Shown one piece after another: positions 8,892 through 17,911 of a stretch of 64,000 nucleotides of DNA. Source of the DNA: Streptococcus panodentis (lineage in GTDB: Bacteria > Bacillota > Bacilli > Lactobacillales > Streptococcaceae); assembly GCF_017884005.1 (NCBI RefSeq), contig NZ_QFAY01000017.1, positions 1-64,000 on the forward strand, written 5' to 3'. The position numbers were made by a program, and so were the translations under genes. Below the pieces are notes generated by a model. The model was given only the letters and a program-made list of their open reading frames with translations. It ran no database searches and was not told where the DNA came from. The first letter of the stretch is position 1. Each line of letters opens with the position of its first letter.

Positions 8892-9389
8892 ATGAATATC
8901 AATGAAATTAAAGATTTGATGGCGCAGTTTGACCAATCAAGTCTGCGTGAATTTTCTTATAAGAATCAGAGCGATGAGCTGACTTTCAGTAAGAACGAAG
9001 GACAGGCCGCTGCTTCTGCTGTCAGCGCAGTGCCGCAAGCCGCACCGATTCAGGCTCCGGCAGCTCCTGCTGTCCCAGCAGCTTCCGCAGAAATTGCTGG
9101 GCCGCTTCCGGCAGAGGAAGCCGCTTCGGCAGACAGCCCAGCTGCAGCAGCCGAAGGTGAGGTCGTTGAAAGCCCTCTGGTTGGGGTTGCTTACTTGGCA
9201 GCCGGCCCAGACAAGCCGCCGTTTGTAGCTGTCGGGGATCAGGTCAAGAAAGGCCAGACCCTGATGATTATTGAAGCCATGAAAGTGATGAATGAGGTAC
9301 CGGCACCGAAAGACGGCCTCGTCACAGAAATTTTGGTCCAAAATGAAGAAATGGTTGAATTTGGGAAAGGGCTGGTACGTATCAAATGA
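8892..9389 (+). CDS. accB: AccB, biotin carboxyl carrier protein
   Basis: Carries biotin-bound CO2 between the carboxylase and carboxyltransferase parts of acetyl-CoA carboxylase. The 165-aa protein has an N-terminal docking helix, a long Ala/Pro-rich linker at about residues 38-90 and a C-terminal biotinyl domain with Lys131 in EAMKVMNEV. The 3' end overlaps fabZ by 4 bp (ATGA). Confidence 0.95.
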   Translation: MNINEIKDLMAQFDQSSLREFSYKNQSDELTFSKNEGQAAASAVSAVPQAAPIQAPAAPAVPAASAEIAGPLPAEEAASADSPAAAAEGEVVESPLVGVAYLAAGPDKPPFVAVGDQVKKGQTLMIIEAMKVMNEVPAPKDGLVTEILVQNEEMVEFGKGLVRIK

Positions 9390-9808
9390 TTGATATCAAT
9401 GCAATAAAAGAAGCACTTCCGCATCGCTATCCCATGCTCTTGGTTGACCGGGTTTTGGAAGTCAGTGAAGATGAGATTGTAGCTCTGAAAAACGTCACGG
9501 TCAATGAGCCTTTCTTTAATGGGCATTTCCCTCAGTATCCGGTCATGCCGGGTGTGCTGATTATGGAGGCCTTGGCTCAGACAGCCGGTGTGCTGGAGCT
9601 GTCGAAGGAAGAAAATAAGGGCAAGCTGGTTTTCTATGCCGGTATGGACAAGGTTAAGTTCAAGAAGCAGGTCGTTCCCGGCGATCAGCTCATCATGACG
9701 GCTAAGTTTGTCAAGCGCCGCGGCACTATCGCAGTGGTGGAAGCTAAAGCAGAGGTGGATGGCAAATTAGCAGCCAGCGGCACCCTGACTTTTGCAATCG
9801 GCCAGTAG
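9386..9808 (+). CDS. fabZ: FabZ, 3-hydroxyacyl-ACP dehydratase
   Basis: Dehydrates 3-hydroxyacyl-ACP to trans-2-enoyl-ACP. The 140-aa hot-dog fold has the catalytic His47 (FNGHFP) and Glu61 (LIMEALAQ), and the N-terminal [11 protein letters not shown] strand. ATG overlaps the accB stop. In this lineage FabM, not FabZ, creates the cis bond. Confidence 0.95.
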   Translation: MIDINAIKEALPHRYPMLLVDRVLEVSEDEIVALKNVTVNEPFFNGHFPQYPVMPGVLIMEALAQTAGVLELSKEENKGKLVFYAGMDKVKFKKQVVPGDQLIMTAKFVKRRGTIAVVEAKAEVDGKLAASGTLTFAIGQ

Positions 9809-9826
9809 AGAAGAGGAGATTTCACC

Positions 9827-11194
9827 ATGTTTCGTAAAATTTTAATTGCCAACCGTGGGGAAATTGCGGTCAGAATTATCCGTGCAGCCCGCGAGCTGGG
9901 AATTGATACAGTAGCCGTTTATTCAACGGCTGATAAGGAGGCTCTCCATACTTTCTTGGCTGATGAAGCGGTCTGTATCGGACCAGCCAAGTCCACTGAT
10001 TCTTATCTCAATATGAATGCAGTTCTGTCAGCAGCTGTTTTAACAGGTGCAGAAGCCATTCACCCTGGCTTTGGCTTTTTGAGTGAAAACTCCAAGTTTG
10101 CGACCATGTGCGAGGAAGTCGGCATTAAGTTTATCGGACCGTCTGGTGCTGTTATGGACCTAATGGGGGATAAAATCAATGCCCGGACGCAGATGATTGA
10201 GGCCAAGGTTCCGGTTATCCCAGGCTCTGACGGAGAAGTTCATACTTCTGAAGAAGCCCTGCAAGTAGCTGAAAAGATTGGCTATCCTGTCATGCTCAAG
10301 GCTTCTGCCGGCGGGGGCGGCAAGGGGATTCGCAAGGTCGAAAAGGCTGAGGATTTGACAGCGGCTTTTGAGTCTGCTTCCAGTGAAGCCAAAGCGGCCT
10401 TTGGCAATGGTGCCATGTATATGGAGCGGGTCATCTATCCAGCTCGGCACATTGAGGTGCAGATTTTGGCCGATCAGCAGGGTCATGTCGTGCATCTGGG
10501 GGAGCGTGACTGTTCGCTGCAGCGCAACAACCAGAAAGTCTTGGAAGAAGCACCGTCTGTGGCTATCGGCAAGACTCTCCGCCAGCAAATCGGGGCGGCT
10601 GCCGTTCGGGCGGCTCAATCAGTCGGCTATGAAAACGCCGGCACGATTGAGTTTCTGCTGGACGAGGACAAGGGTGAATTTTACTTTATGGAAATGAACA
10701 CCCGCGTTCAGGTGGAACATCCGGTGACAGAATTTGTCACTGGTGTGGATATTGTCAAGGAGCAGATCCGAATCGCAGATGGTCAGGAGCTGTCCTTTTG
10801 TCAGGACGACATTGAAATCAAGGGCCATGCTATTGAATGCCGAATCAACGCTGAAAATCCTGCCTTTAACTTTGCGCCCAGCCCGGGTAAGATTTCCAAT
10901 CTTTACCTGCCGAGCGGAGGAGTGGGCCTGCGTGTAGACTCAGCGGTCTATCCCGGCTATACTATTCCCCCATACTATGACAGTATGATTGCTAAGATTA
11001 TTGTCCACGGGGAAAATCGCTTTGATGCCCTGATGAAGATGCAGCGGGCCCTCTACGAACTGGAAATTGACGGTGTCGTGACCAACAGCGGTTTTCAGCT
11101 GGATCTGATTTCCGATTCCAATGTTATTGCCGGCGACTATGATACCGCCTTTTTGATGGAAAAATTCCTGCCGGCTTATCAGGAAAAACAATAA
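9827..11194 (+). CDS. accC: AccC, biotin carboxylase
   Basis: ATP-dependent carboxylation of biotin on AccB. The 455-aa protein has the biotin carboxylase N-domain (FRKILIANRGEIAVRIIRA), an ATP-grasp domain with the glycine-rich loop ASAGGGGKGIRKV and the C-domain with MNTRVQVEHPVTE. GAGGAG precedes the ATG. About 230 bp separates it from accD; that gap holds a short BOX-like element and a hairpin. Confidence 0.95.
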   Translation: MFRKILIANRGEIAVRIIRAARELGIDTVAVYSTADKEALHTFLADEAVCIGPAKSTDSYLNMNAVLSAAVLTGAEAIHPGFGFLSENSKFATMCEEVGIKFIGPSGAVMDLMGDKINARTQMIEAKVPVIPGSDGEVHTSEEALQVAEKIGYPVMLKASAGGGGKGIRKVEKAEDLTAAFESASSEAKAAFGNGAMYMERVIYPARHIEVQILADQQGHVVHLGERDCSLQRNNQKVLEEAPSVAIGKTLRQQIGAAAVRAAQSVGYENAGTIEFLLDEDKGEFYFMEMNTRVQVEHPVTEFVTGVDIVKEQIRIADGQELSFCQDDIEIKGHAIECRINAENPAFNFAPSPGKISNLYLPSGGVGLRVDSAVYPGYTIPPYYDSMIAKIIVHGENRFDALMKMQRALYELEIDGVVTNSGFQLDLISDSNVIAGDYDTAFLMEKFLPAYQEKQ

Positions 11195-11253
11195 AGAACT
11201 TCAAGTGACAGGGTCTTTTCTGATTTCTGCCTGTTCGCTGATTTGTCGGTTTC

Positions 11254-11311
11254 ATACTCTTCCAACCATGTCAGCTCCTGCCGAGTGTGCTGATGATTTT
11301 CATTGAGTATA
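11254..11311. repeat. Minimal BOX-like element between accC and accD
   Basis: The left edge ATACTCTTCCAACCATGTCA and right edge GATTTTCATTGAGTATA match pneumococcal BOX ends as I remember them, with almost nothing between. It is a deleted element of about 58 bp inside the acc operon. Confidence 0.5.
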
Positions 11312-11365
11312 GGCTGCCGGCTTTTACCAATCAAAGACAAGACGCTGGCGTGAAATGAAAAGGCC

Positions 11366-11395
11366 AGGCTCAAACGATGGGAGTCGTCTGAGCCT
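11366..11395 (+). other. Strong hairpin before accD
   Basis: AGGCTCA-a-ACGA pairs with TCGT-c-TGAGCCT (11 pairs, one mismatch, 6-base loop). There is no U run after it, so it is more likely an mRNA stability or processing element between accC and accD than a terminator. Confidence 0.5.
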
Positions 11396-11424
11396 CCAAA
11401 CTTGAAAAGGAGAAAAGGTAAACG

Positions 11425-12288
11425 ATGGCTTTGTTTTCAAAAAAGGATAAATATATCCGAATCAATCCCAACCGGGCGAGTCGCGAGAAACCTCAAGCGA
11501 AGCCTGAGGTTCCTGATGAACTCTTTTCAAAATGTCCCGGCTGTAAGCACACCATTTATCAAAAGGACTTGGGGGACGATCATGTCTGCCCTAACTGCGG
11601 TTATACTTTCCGTATCTCTGCCTTTGAGCGGCTGCATCTAACAGTGGATGAGGGCAGTTTTGAGGAATTGTTTACAGGGATTGAAACCAAGGATCCCTTA
11701 AATTTTCCTAATTATCGTGATAAATTGGCTGCGACCCGCCAAAAGACCGGCTTGGATGAGGCTGTTCTGACTGGAACAGCGGTGATTAAGGGGCAAAAAA
11801 CTGCTCTGGGAATCATGGATTCAAACTTTATCATGGCGTCCATGGGGACAGTTGTCGGAGAAAAGATCACCCGCCTTTTTGAGTATGCGCTGGAAGAGGA
11901 GCTGCCAGTGACGCTGTTCACGGCTTCCGGCGGTGCCCGCATGCAGGAAGGGATTATGAGCCTGATGCAGATGGCCAAGATTTCGGCTGCAGTGCAGAAG
12001 CACTCTCAGGCCGGTCTTTTCTATCTGACGGTTTTGACGGATCCGACGACTGGCGGCGTGACGGCTTCTTTTGCCATGGAAGGCGATATTATTCTGGCGG
12101 AAACACAGGCCTTGGTTGGTTTTGCAGGCCGTCGGGTGATTGAGTCTACTGTGCGGGAGAAACTGCCGGATGATTTTCAAAAGGCAGAATTTCTGCTGGA
12201 ACACGGCTTTGTTGATGCGATTGTCAAACGCGGTGATTTGCGGGCGACGATTGGCAGTCTCTTGGCATTTCATGGAGGAGAAGTATGA
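11425..12288 (+). CDS. accD: AccD, acetyl-CoA carboxylase carboxyltransferase beta subunit
   Basis: Forms the carboxyltransferase with AccA and transfers CO2 from biotin to acetyl-CoA. The 287-aa protein has the zinc ribbon with Cys37, Cys40, Cys55 and Cys58 (CPGC...CPNC) followed by the crotonase-like domain with [12 protein letters not shown]. The ATG follows AAAGGAGAAAAGG. It overlaps accA by 4 bp, ensuring 1:1 synthesis of the subunits. Confidence 0.95.
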   Translation: MALFSKKDKYIRINPNRASREKPQAKPEVPDELFSKCPGCKHTIYQKDLGDDHVCPNCGYTFRISAFERLHLTVDEGSFEELFTGIETKDPLNFPNYRDKLAATRQKTGLDEAVLTGTAVIKGQKTALGIMDSNFIMASMGTVVGEKITRLFEYALEEELPVTLFTASGGARMQEGIMSLMQMAKISAAVQKHSQAGLFYLTVLTDPTTGGVTASFAMEGDIILAETQALVGFAGRRVIESTVREKLPDDFQKAEFLLEHGFVDAIVKRGDLRATIGSLLAFHGGEV

Positions 12289-13055
12289 CAAGAATTACTC
12301 GGATTATCAAAGAGGCACGTGATCAGGGGCGGATGACTGCACTGGACTATGCGCAGGGAATCTTGGATGGCTTCATCGAGCTGCATGGGGATCGCTCTTT
12401 TCGGGATGACGGTGCAGTGATTGGCGGTATTGGAAGCTTAAAGGGCCGTCCGGTGACGGTAGTCGGTATTCAGAAAGGCCGCAATCTGCAGGACAATCTC
12501 CGCCGCAATTTCGGTCAGCCGCATCCGGAAGGCTATCGCAAGGCTCTCCGGCTCATGAAGCAGGCTGAGAAATTCGGCCGTCCGGTTGTGACCTTTATCA
12601 ACACTGCGGGAGCTTACCCCGGTGTCGGTGCAGAGGAGCGCGGTCAGGGAGAAGCCATTGCCCGCAACCTCATGGAAATGAGCAATCTCAAGGTACCAAT
12701 TATTGCCATTATCATCGGTGAGGGCGGCTCTGGCGGAGCTTTGGCTTTGGCGGTTGCTGACAAGGTCTGGATGCTGGAAAATTCCATGTATGCTGTGCTC
12801 AGTCCGGAAGGCTTTGCTTCTATTCTTTGGAAGGACGGCAGCCGGGCCATGGAGGCTGCAGAGCTGATGAAAATCACGTCTCATGAGCTGCTGCAGATGA
12901 AAGTGGTGGATAAGGTCATTCCTGAAAGAGGCTTTAATAATCATGAATTGCTGGCAGCTGTCAAGGAAGAAATTGCAGCTGAACTGGACAGCCTTTCACA
13001 GCTGCCGCTGGAAGAACTGCTGGAAAATCGCTACCAGCGATTTAGAAAATACTAA
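12285..13055 (+). CDS. accA: AccA, acetyl-CoA carboxylase carboxyltransferase alpha subunit
   Basis: Partner of AccD in malonyl-CoA synthesis. The 256-aa protein includes [15 protein letters not shown], the acyl-CoA pocket [11 protein letters not shown] and the [17 protein letters not shown] loop. It is shorter than the E. coli protein, which is typical for streptococci. It is the last gene of the fab cluster and is followed by a terminator-like hairpin. Confidence 0.95.
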   Translation: MTRITRIIKEARDQGRMTALDYAQGILDGFIELHGDRSFRDDGAVIGGIGSLKGRPVTVVGIQKGRNLQDNLRRNFGQPHPEGYRKALRLMKQAEKFGRPVVTFINTAGAYPGVGAEERGQGEAIARNLMEMSNLKVPIIAIIIGEGGSGGALALAVADKVWMLENSMYAVLSPEGFASILWKDGSRAMEAAELMKITSHELLQMKVVDKVIPERGFNNHELLAAVKEEIAAELDSLSQLPLEELLENRYQRFRKY

Positions 13056-13057
13056 GA

Positions 13058-13081
13058 GGGAGCCGGGAGGCTTCTTTTTTT
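13058..13081 (+). terminator. Terminator after accA
   Basis: GGGAGCC-ggga-GGCTTCT forms a short stem with two G.U pairs and is followed by TTTTTTT. It starts 3 bp after the accA stop. Confidence 0.65.
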
Positions 13082-13135
13082 GTTGCACTCCATTTTCCTC
13101 TGATAGTCTTTTCCTTTGCTTTTAGTAGTGGCGGT

Positions 13136-13375
13136 GGGACAGACGCCCATGATGGCTGCGCCTTCACTCACAGAGGGATGGATCTTTTGGAAGATACCGT
13201 ATAAGAACTAAATTTTTAAAAATTTAGTTCGTTGTCCCAGCCCCGCGAGGATGATTAGGAGCTTTTTGGAGTCTAAAAGACGAACAAAAAGTCCAATCAG
13301 CTACCGCGTCAAGAGTTTTTTACCAAAACAAAGCGAGACTGAAGAACTTTTGTCTCAGCCTCAGCCTAAAAGCAG
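13136..13375 (-). repeat. Composite intergenic repeat with module copy and palindrome
   Basis: It contains, in minus orientation, the interior module (CCCATGATGGCTGCGCCTTC...AGAGGGATGGATCTTTTGG). Next is a perfect 26-bp palindrome (13205-13230, GAACTAAATTTTT and its complement). Last is a segment starting AGGAGCTTTTTGGAGTCTAA that recurs at 23009 and ends in the GCGAGACTG hairpin. The same order of parts occurs at 22880-23185. I see no gene in 13056-13537. Confidence 0.6.
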
Positions 13376-13460
13376 GAAAGCGAGGGAAGGTCATAGGGAT
13401 GAAACAGAAGGCTTATAATATTTTAGTTTGATAATAAGGGTTAAATTCTATTTATCAAGC

Positions 13461-13469
13461 TGATATAAA
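13461..13469 (+). promoter_or_regulatory. Extended -10 promoter for the AhpD-like gene
   Basis: TGATATAAA (TG-n-TATAAA) lies about 70 bp before ATG 13538. Upstream, TTGATAA (13428) and TTATCAA (13452) form an inverted repeat, a possible regulator site. The -35 is not clear. Confidence 0.4.
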
Positions 13470-13537
13470 ATATATATTATACAAGTTTCTGCTCCTATGT
13501 TAAGATAAAACTTAAACAAAAGAAATGAGGAAATTTT

Positions 13538-14086
13538 ATGCCAGAATTTACAATCCACACGATTGAGTCCGCACCAGCCGAGGTTAAGGAAGTTTTGGAA
13601 ACAGTCCAAAAAGACAACGGCGGCTTTATTCCAAACTTAATCGGTCTCTTGGCCAATGCGCCGACGGCTTTGGAAACCTACCGCACAGTGGGAGCCATCA
13701 ACCGCCGCAACAGCCTGACACCGACTGAGCGGGAAGTGGTGCAGATTACGGCTGCTGTAACCAACGGCTGTGCTTTCTGTGTGGCTGGTCATACTGCTTT
13801 CTCGATTAAGCAGATTCAGATGAATGATGATCTTCTGGAAGCCCTCCGCAACCGGACACCTATTGATTCTGAGCCAAAACTGGATACTCTTGCAAAATTT
13901 ACCATTGCAGTTATGAATACCAAGGGGCGGGTCGGTGAGGAAGCCTTTGCGGACTTTTTGGAAGCAGGCTATACTCACGAAAATGCTTTGGATGTCGTTT
14001 TGGGTGTCAGTCTGGCAACCCTCTGCAATTATGCCAATAATCTGGCCAATACACCGATTAATCCAGAGCTGCAGCCGTATGCTTAA
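13538..14086 (+). CDS. AhpD-like carboxymuconolactone decarboxylase family protein
   Basis: A 182-aa all-helical protein with the AhpD-type redox motif C78-x-x-C81-x-x-x-H85 (CAFCVAGH). Family members act as alkylhydroperoxidases or thiol-disulfide partners. AGAAATGAGG precedes the ATG. Only 15 bp separates it from the following acyl-CoA dehydrogenase homologue, so the two are probably one operon with linked roles. The true substrate is unknown. A true muconolactone decarboxylase is unlikely because no aromatic pathway genes are near. Confidence 0.8.
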   Translation: MPEFTIHTIESAPAEVKEVLETVQKDNGGFIPNLIGLLANAPTALETYRTVGAINRRNSLTPTEREVVQITAAVTNGCAFCVAGHTAFSIKQIQMNDDLLEALRNRTPIDSEPKLDTLAKFTIAVMNTKGRVGEEAFADFLEAGYTHENALDVVLGVSLATLCNYANNLANTPINPELQPYA

Positions 14087-14101
14087 GTCAAGGAGGTCCC
14101 A

Positions 14102-15166
14102 ATGACATTTTTTTCAGAAGAATTTATCACTTGGTTGGATGAGCATGCAGACCAAATTGATAAGGAATCCTGTCAGGCAGCTGACCAGCTGGTCGAACGG
14201 ATTGCTGCCGAAGGAGCTTATCGCGTCGGTGTTCCTGAGGAACTGGGAGGCAGCGGCGGCAATGATGCCGACGTCATCGAAGTCCTCAAGGAACTGGCCC
14301 GGCATTCTCTGACTGCTTCTTTCATTTCTTGGGGGCAGAGAACCTTTATTGACAATATTATCAAAAGTGACAATCCTTATTTTAGAGAGCATTATCTGGA
14401 AGGGCTCCTGTCCGGTGAATATGCCGGCGCTACTGGTCTTTCCAATGCAGTCAAATTCCTGTCTGACCTGGAGGAGCTGAATGTCAGTATTGTGGAAGAA
14501 GAGGGGCAGCTCTATCTGCAAGGGCGTTTGCCTTGGGTAACCAATGCTCGCTCTGACCGTTTTATCAGTGTTTTTGCTGCTGATTTCGAGAAGGGCGGCC
14601 GCAAGCCGTTGGTCATTGCTGTGCCTTCTGATGCAGAAAACTTCTCTCGCTCAGCAGATTTGGAATTTGTTTCCCTGCAGGGCGGCAATACGGCTTCTCT
14701 GACGTTTAACCGCGTCCCTCTGAAAGAGGAATGGGTTCTGGCTCAGGATGCTCAGGCCTTTCTGGCCCAAAATCGGCCGGCCTTTCTGGGCTATCAGTTT
14801 GGCTTGGCCCTTGGTTTGGCGGAGCGTTCGCTGGCTGAGGTAGAAGCCAATCTCTCCGTCCGCTCTGTTTTAAGAGAAGAGTGGGAGGAGCAGCTGGATG
14901 CCCTGACTGCTATTCAGGAAGCCCTTTATAGCGGATTGTTGAAGGAGGGCTATTTTGTCCAGCATCCCCGGGAACTCTTTCAACTACGGATTGATATTGT
15001 GGATGTAGTGGCCCAAAGTCTGCTTTTAGAATTACAGGCTGGCGGCGGCCGCGGTTATTTCAGCAATTCCACATCCGGCTTTATCCGTCGGTGGAATGAA
15101 GGAGCCTTTCTGCCGATTGTCTCGCCCAGTGCGGTGCAGCTGCGGCATATTTTAGAAGTTTCTTAA
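14102..15166 (+). CDS. Acyl-CoA dehydrogenase family protein
   Basis: A 354-aa flavoprotein-like sequence. The N-terminal helical domain contains GVPEELGGSGGNDADVIEVL, the middle beta domain LPWVTNARSDRF, and the C-terminal helices end in a GGRGY-type loop. Streptococci lack beta-oxidation, so a role in lipid or thioester detoxification with the adjacent AhpD-like protein is possible, but this is inference. AAGGAGG lies before the ATG. It is slightly shorter than typical dehydrogenases (about 380 aa), and I could not verify the catalytic glutamate. Confidence 0.75.
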   Translation: MTFFSEEFITWLDEHADQIDKESCQAADQLVERIAAEGAYRVGVPEELGGSGGNDADVIEVLKELARHSLTASFISWGQRTFIDNIIKSDNPYFREHYLEGLLSGEYAGATGLSNAVKFLSDLEELNVSIVEEEGQLYLQGRLPWVTNARSDRFISVFAADFEKGGRKPLVIAVPSDAENFSRSADLEFVSLQGGNTASLTFNRVPLKEEWVLAQDAQAFLAQNRPAFLGYQFGLALGLAERSLAEVEANLSVRSVLREEWEEQLDALTAIQEALYSGLLKEGYFVQHPRELFQLRIDIVDVVAQSLLLELQAGGGRGYFSNSTSGFIRRWNEGAFLPIVSPSAVQLRHILEVS

Positions 15167-15248
15167 AGGAAGGAACATGCTGCTAGAAAATGAGCGAGAC
15201 TGATTGTAGCTGTCAGCTCGTTCATTTTTGCTCTTCCAGCTCATTTCG

Positions 15249-15424
15249 TACTCTTTGAAAATCGAAGATGACACTTCTTTACGGAAGACCCATCCGCCGG
15301 AGTCTTATACGGTATCTTCCCAAAGGTACATCCCTCTGTGGGTGAGGGCGCAGCCATCATGGGAGTCTGTCCCACCGCCTATCTGCATCGGGTTTGCCTT
15401 GTCATCTTCGGTTTTCTTTGAGTA
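15249..15424 (+). repeat. Complete BOX-like/MITE element with module copy
   Basis: The 24-bp ends at 15249-15272 and 15401-15424 are inverted copies matching at 20 of 24 positions (both include CGAAGATGAC). Between them is the interior module (15302-15376: GGTATCTTCC, CCCTCTGTGGGTGAGGG, CCATCATGGGAGTCTGTC). The element ends about 18 bp before the ribosome site of the next gene and is open in its reading frame, so it can falsely extend that gene. Confidence 0.7.
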
Positions 15425-15455
15425 TCATTGCCAAAAGACTATAAGGAGTGTATCT

Positions 15456-16370
15456 GTGAAGCTAAGTCGTCCGCCTCTGCTCTTATCTGGTCTGATTTTG
15501 GGGCTTTTTGGCTTGGCCAATCTTTTATCAGCCTATCATTCTTTCTTTTTTCATTTTTTTAACGGTTTGGCTCTCTTGCTCTGGCTTTATCTGACAGCTG
15601 CTTTTTTGCTCTTTAGGCAATCATATTGGCTGGACCTGCAAAAGCCGCCGCTCTGTTCCAGTTTTGCCACCTATCCTATGGCCAGTATGCTGCTGGCTTC
15701 CTATCTGAGCAAGCTGGGCTGGGTGCGGATAAGTCAGCTGCTGTGGTATGCGGCCTTGCTGCTGCACCTGTGGCTGATTGTTTTTTTCACTTGGCGGTAT
15801 CTGGTCAGGGCTAAACAGTGGTCAGTTACGCCCAGCTGGACGGTTCTCTATGTAGGGCTTGCTATGGTCGGTCTGACCAATGGAGTTGTCCAGCAGCCGA
15901 TGCTAGGCTGCCTGTCGATTGTTTTTGGCCTGCTAACGAGCCTCTTGCTGTATCCCTTGATCTTTTGCACTTTGAGAAAGACCGGTCTGCCGGACGCTCT
16001 CAAGCCGCAGTGGGCCATCTACTGTGCACCTTTCTCGCTTCTCTTGGGAAGCTGCATCCGCTTAGCGGGTGCTGACGCGAAGGGCTGGTTTGTCGTCTTG
16101 CTGCTTTTTCTCTCGCAGGCTTTTTACCTGCTGGTCCTTTTTCTCCTGCCTAAAATCTTTCGTTTGGGCTTTCAGCCTTCCTGTTCAGCTCTAACCTTCC
16201 CTTTGGTTAATACAGCCTTTTCCCTGAAACTGGGGATTGACTTTCTGCAATGGAAAAGCCTGGTTTGGCTCAGTCATCTGGAAGCCGCCTTGGCATGCGC
16301 TGTGCTAGTTTTTGTTTGCTGGGGGTACATTGGCCTTTTATTCCTAGAAAAAGACGGGACATCGTTCTAA
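15456..16370 (+). CDS. TDT-family (TehA/SLAC1-like) transporter
   Basis: A 304-aa membrane protein with about ten hydrophobic segments and no soluble domain, resembling streptococcal TDT transporters of the tellurite-resistance/dicarboxylate type. I chose GTG 15456 because AAGGAG (15443-15448) is 7 bases before it and the protein then starts KLSRPPLLLSGLILGLFGLANL, as a TDT N-terminus should. The frame stays open upstream to 15228, but those 76 codons translate the repeat element. The substrate is unknown. A strong terminator follows. Confidence 0.78.
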   Translation: MKLSRPPLLLSGLILGLFGLANLLSAYHSFFFHFFNGLALLLWLYLTAAFLLFRQSYWLDLQKPPLCSSFATYPMASMLLASYLSKLGWVRISQLLWYAALLLHLWLIVFFTWRYLVRAKQWSVTPSWTVLYVGLAMVGLTNGVVQQPMLGCLSIVFGLLTSLLLYPLIFCTLRKTGLPDALKPQWAIYCAPFSLLLGSCIRLAGADAKGWFVVLLLFLSQAFYLLVLFLLPKIFRLGFQPSCSALTFPLVNTAFSLKLGIDFLQWKSLVWLSHLEAALACAVLVFVCWGYIGLLFLEKDGTSF

Positions 16371-16381
16371 ATATAGACAAA

Positions 16382-16405
16382 AATCCGAGCGGACTCGGAT
16401 TTTTT
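16382..16405 (+). terminator. Terminator between TDT gene and serS
   Basis: AATCCGAG-cgga-CTCGGATT is followed by TTTTT. A complementary A run lies on the other side, so it can also serve serS on the minus strand. Confidence 0.85.
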
Positions 16406-16408
16406 ATC

Positions 16409-17686
16409 TTATAGAGGCTGAATGATTTCCAGTCCGCCCATGTAAGGACGGAGGACCTCAGGAACGGTCACGGAGCCGTCTTCATTTTGGTAATTTTCCA
16501 AGATAGCAGCTACTGTGCGTCCGACAGCCAGTCCAGAACCGTTGAGGGTATGGAGAAGTTTGACCTTGCCGTCTGCTTCATCGCGGTAGCGGATTTGCGC
16601 CCGGCGGGCTTGGAAATCTTCTGTATTAGAGCAGCTGGAAATTTCACGATAGGTATTCTGAGCGGGGATCCAGACTTCCAAGTCGTAGGTCTTGGCAGCA
16701 GAGAAGCCCATGTCTCCTGTGGAGAGAGCAACCACGCGGTAAGGCAGATTCAGCTTTTGCAGGATATTTTCCGCATTGGCTGTCATCTTTTCCAGCTCTT
16801 CATAGGATTCTTCCGGCTTGGCAAACTTGACCATCTCCACCTTATGGAATTGGTGCAGGCGAATCAGCCCGCGGGTGTCACGGCCGGCAGAGCCAGCCTC
16901 AGAGCGGAAAGAAGGGCTCATGGCAGTGAAATAGATAGGCAGGTCCTTACCGTCCAAAATCTCATCGCGGTAGTAGTTGGTCAGGGGAACCTCAGCTGTC
17001 GGGATGAGCACAAAGTTGGTATCAGTCAGCTCAAAGGTGTCTTCCTTGAACTTAGGATATTGACCAGTCCCAAACATAGAGTCATGGTTGACCATGTAGG
17101 GCGTGATGACTTCTGTATAGCCTTCTTTGCCATGCTCGTCCAGCATGAAGTTGTAGATGGCGCGTTCCAGTCGTGCGCCCAAGCCCTTATAAAAGAGGAA
17201 ACGGGCCCCGGTGACTTTTGCCCCGCGTTCCCAGTCTAAGATGTTCAAATCCTCACCTAAATCCCAGTGAGCTTTAGCTTCAAAGTCAAATTGGCGCGGT
17301 GTACCCCAGCGACGAACTTCAACATTGTCATCTTCATCCGCTCCGATTGGCACGCTGTCATGGGGAATGTTGGGCAGGGTGGTGGTGTAGTCGATCAGCT
17401 TGTCATCGATGGCCGCCAGCTCAGCATCCAGAGCCTTGACCTCGGCAGACAGCTTCTGCATGGCTGCAATCTTATCATCTGCATTTTCTTTGTTGCGTTT
17501 AGCTTGTGCAATTTCGGCGGAAACGGTATTGCGCTCAGCCTTGAGCGACTCAACCTTGACCAGCAGCTCACGGCGTTCTTCATCGAGTGCCTTCATTTGA
17601 CCAAGCGTGGCTGCATCCACCCCGCGGCTGGCTAATTTTTCAGCGACAGCATCAAAGTCTGTCCGAATGCGTTTTAAATCTAACAT
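16409..17686 (-). CDS. serS: Seryl-tRNA synthetase
   Basis: Charges tRNA-Ser (and tRNA-Sec in organisms that have it). The 425-aa class II synthetase has an N-terminal coiled-coil arm (residues about 30-100, rich in Lys/Glu/Ala), motif 2 around [20 protein letters not shown] and a C-terminal motif 3. The start at 17686 gives the standard [14 protein letters not shown] and has GGAGGT upstream. An in-frame extension to 17758 runs through the T-box leader and is not coding. Expression is controlled by the T-box, so by uncharged tRNA-Ser. Confidence 0.95.
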   Translation of the reverse strand: MLDLKRIRTDFDAVAEKLASRGVDAATLGQMKALDEERRELLVKVESLKAERNTVSAEIAQAKRNKENADDKIAAMQKLSAEVKALDAELAAIDDKLIDYTTTLPNIPHDSVPIGADEDDNVEVRRWGTPRQFDFEAKAHWDLGEDLNILDWERGAKVTGARFLFYKGLGARLERAIYNFMLDEHGKEGYTEVITPYMVNHDSMFGTGQYPKFKEDTFELTDTNFVLIPTAEVPLTNYYRDEILDGKDLPIYFTAMSPSFRSEAGSAGRDTRGLIRLHQFHKVEMVKFAKPEESYEELEKMTANAENILQKLNLPYRVVALSTGDMGFSAAKTYDLEVWIPAQNTYREISSCSNTEDFQARRAQIRYRDEADGKVKLLHTLNGSGLAVGRTVAAILENYQNEDGSVTVPEVLRPYMGGLEIIQPL

Positions 17687-17689
17687 AGT

Positions 17690-17875
17690 ACCTCCAAAAG
17701 AAAAGCACGCCCATGAAAAGTGTTGGAGCGGCAGGGCCGCGGTTCCATCCAACTTCACAGGTGTGCGCTTGATTGATTATTCATTTTTATGCTAACGGTA
17801 GAATTTCCTATTTTCCCCCTATCTGCTCACAGCCGCCGCAGACTTTCTGAAAAGCGTCCAATAGTACTTATCCGT
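17690..17875 (-). promoter_or_regulatory. T-box riboswitch leader of serS
   Basis: On the minus strand the leader contains the T-box core TGGATGGAACCGCGGCCC (complement of about 17735-17752). GTTGGA/TCCAAC flank it as the antiterminator/terminator stem, and GTGCTTTTCTTTT follows as the terminator tail just before the serS ribosome site. I did not place the specifier codon with confidence. Confidence 0.85.
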
Positions 17876-17882
17876 TGATACG

Positions 17883-17911
17883 ATTATACAAAAATTATGA
17901 CTTTTTTGCAA
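17883..17911 (-). promoter_or_regulatory. serS promoter
   Basis: On the minus strand, TTGCAA (17906-17911) and TATAAT (17883-17888) are separated by exactly 17 bp. The -35 lies inside the 3' end of manO, so serS initiates within the neighbouring gene. Confidence 0.8.

Noticed and set aside
13425..13441. FabT operator before the AhpD-like gene
   Set aside because: Only the left half site matches; the right arm of the palindrome is missing.
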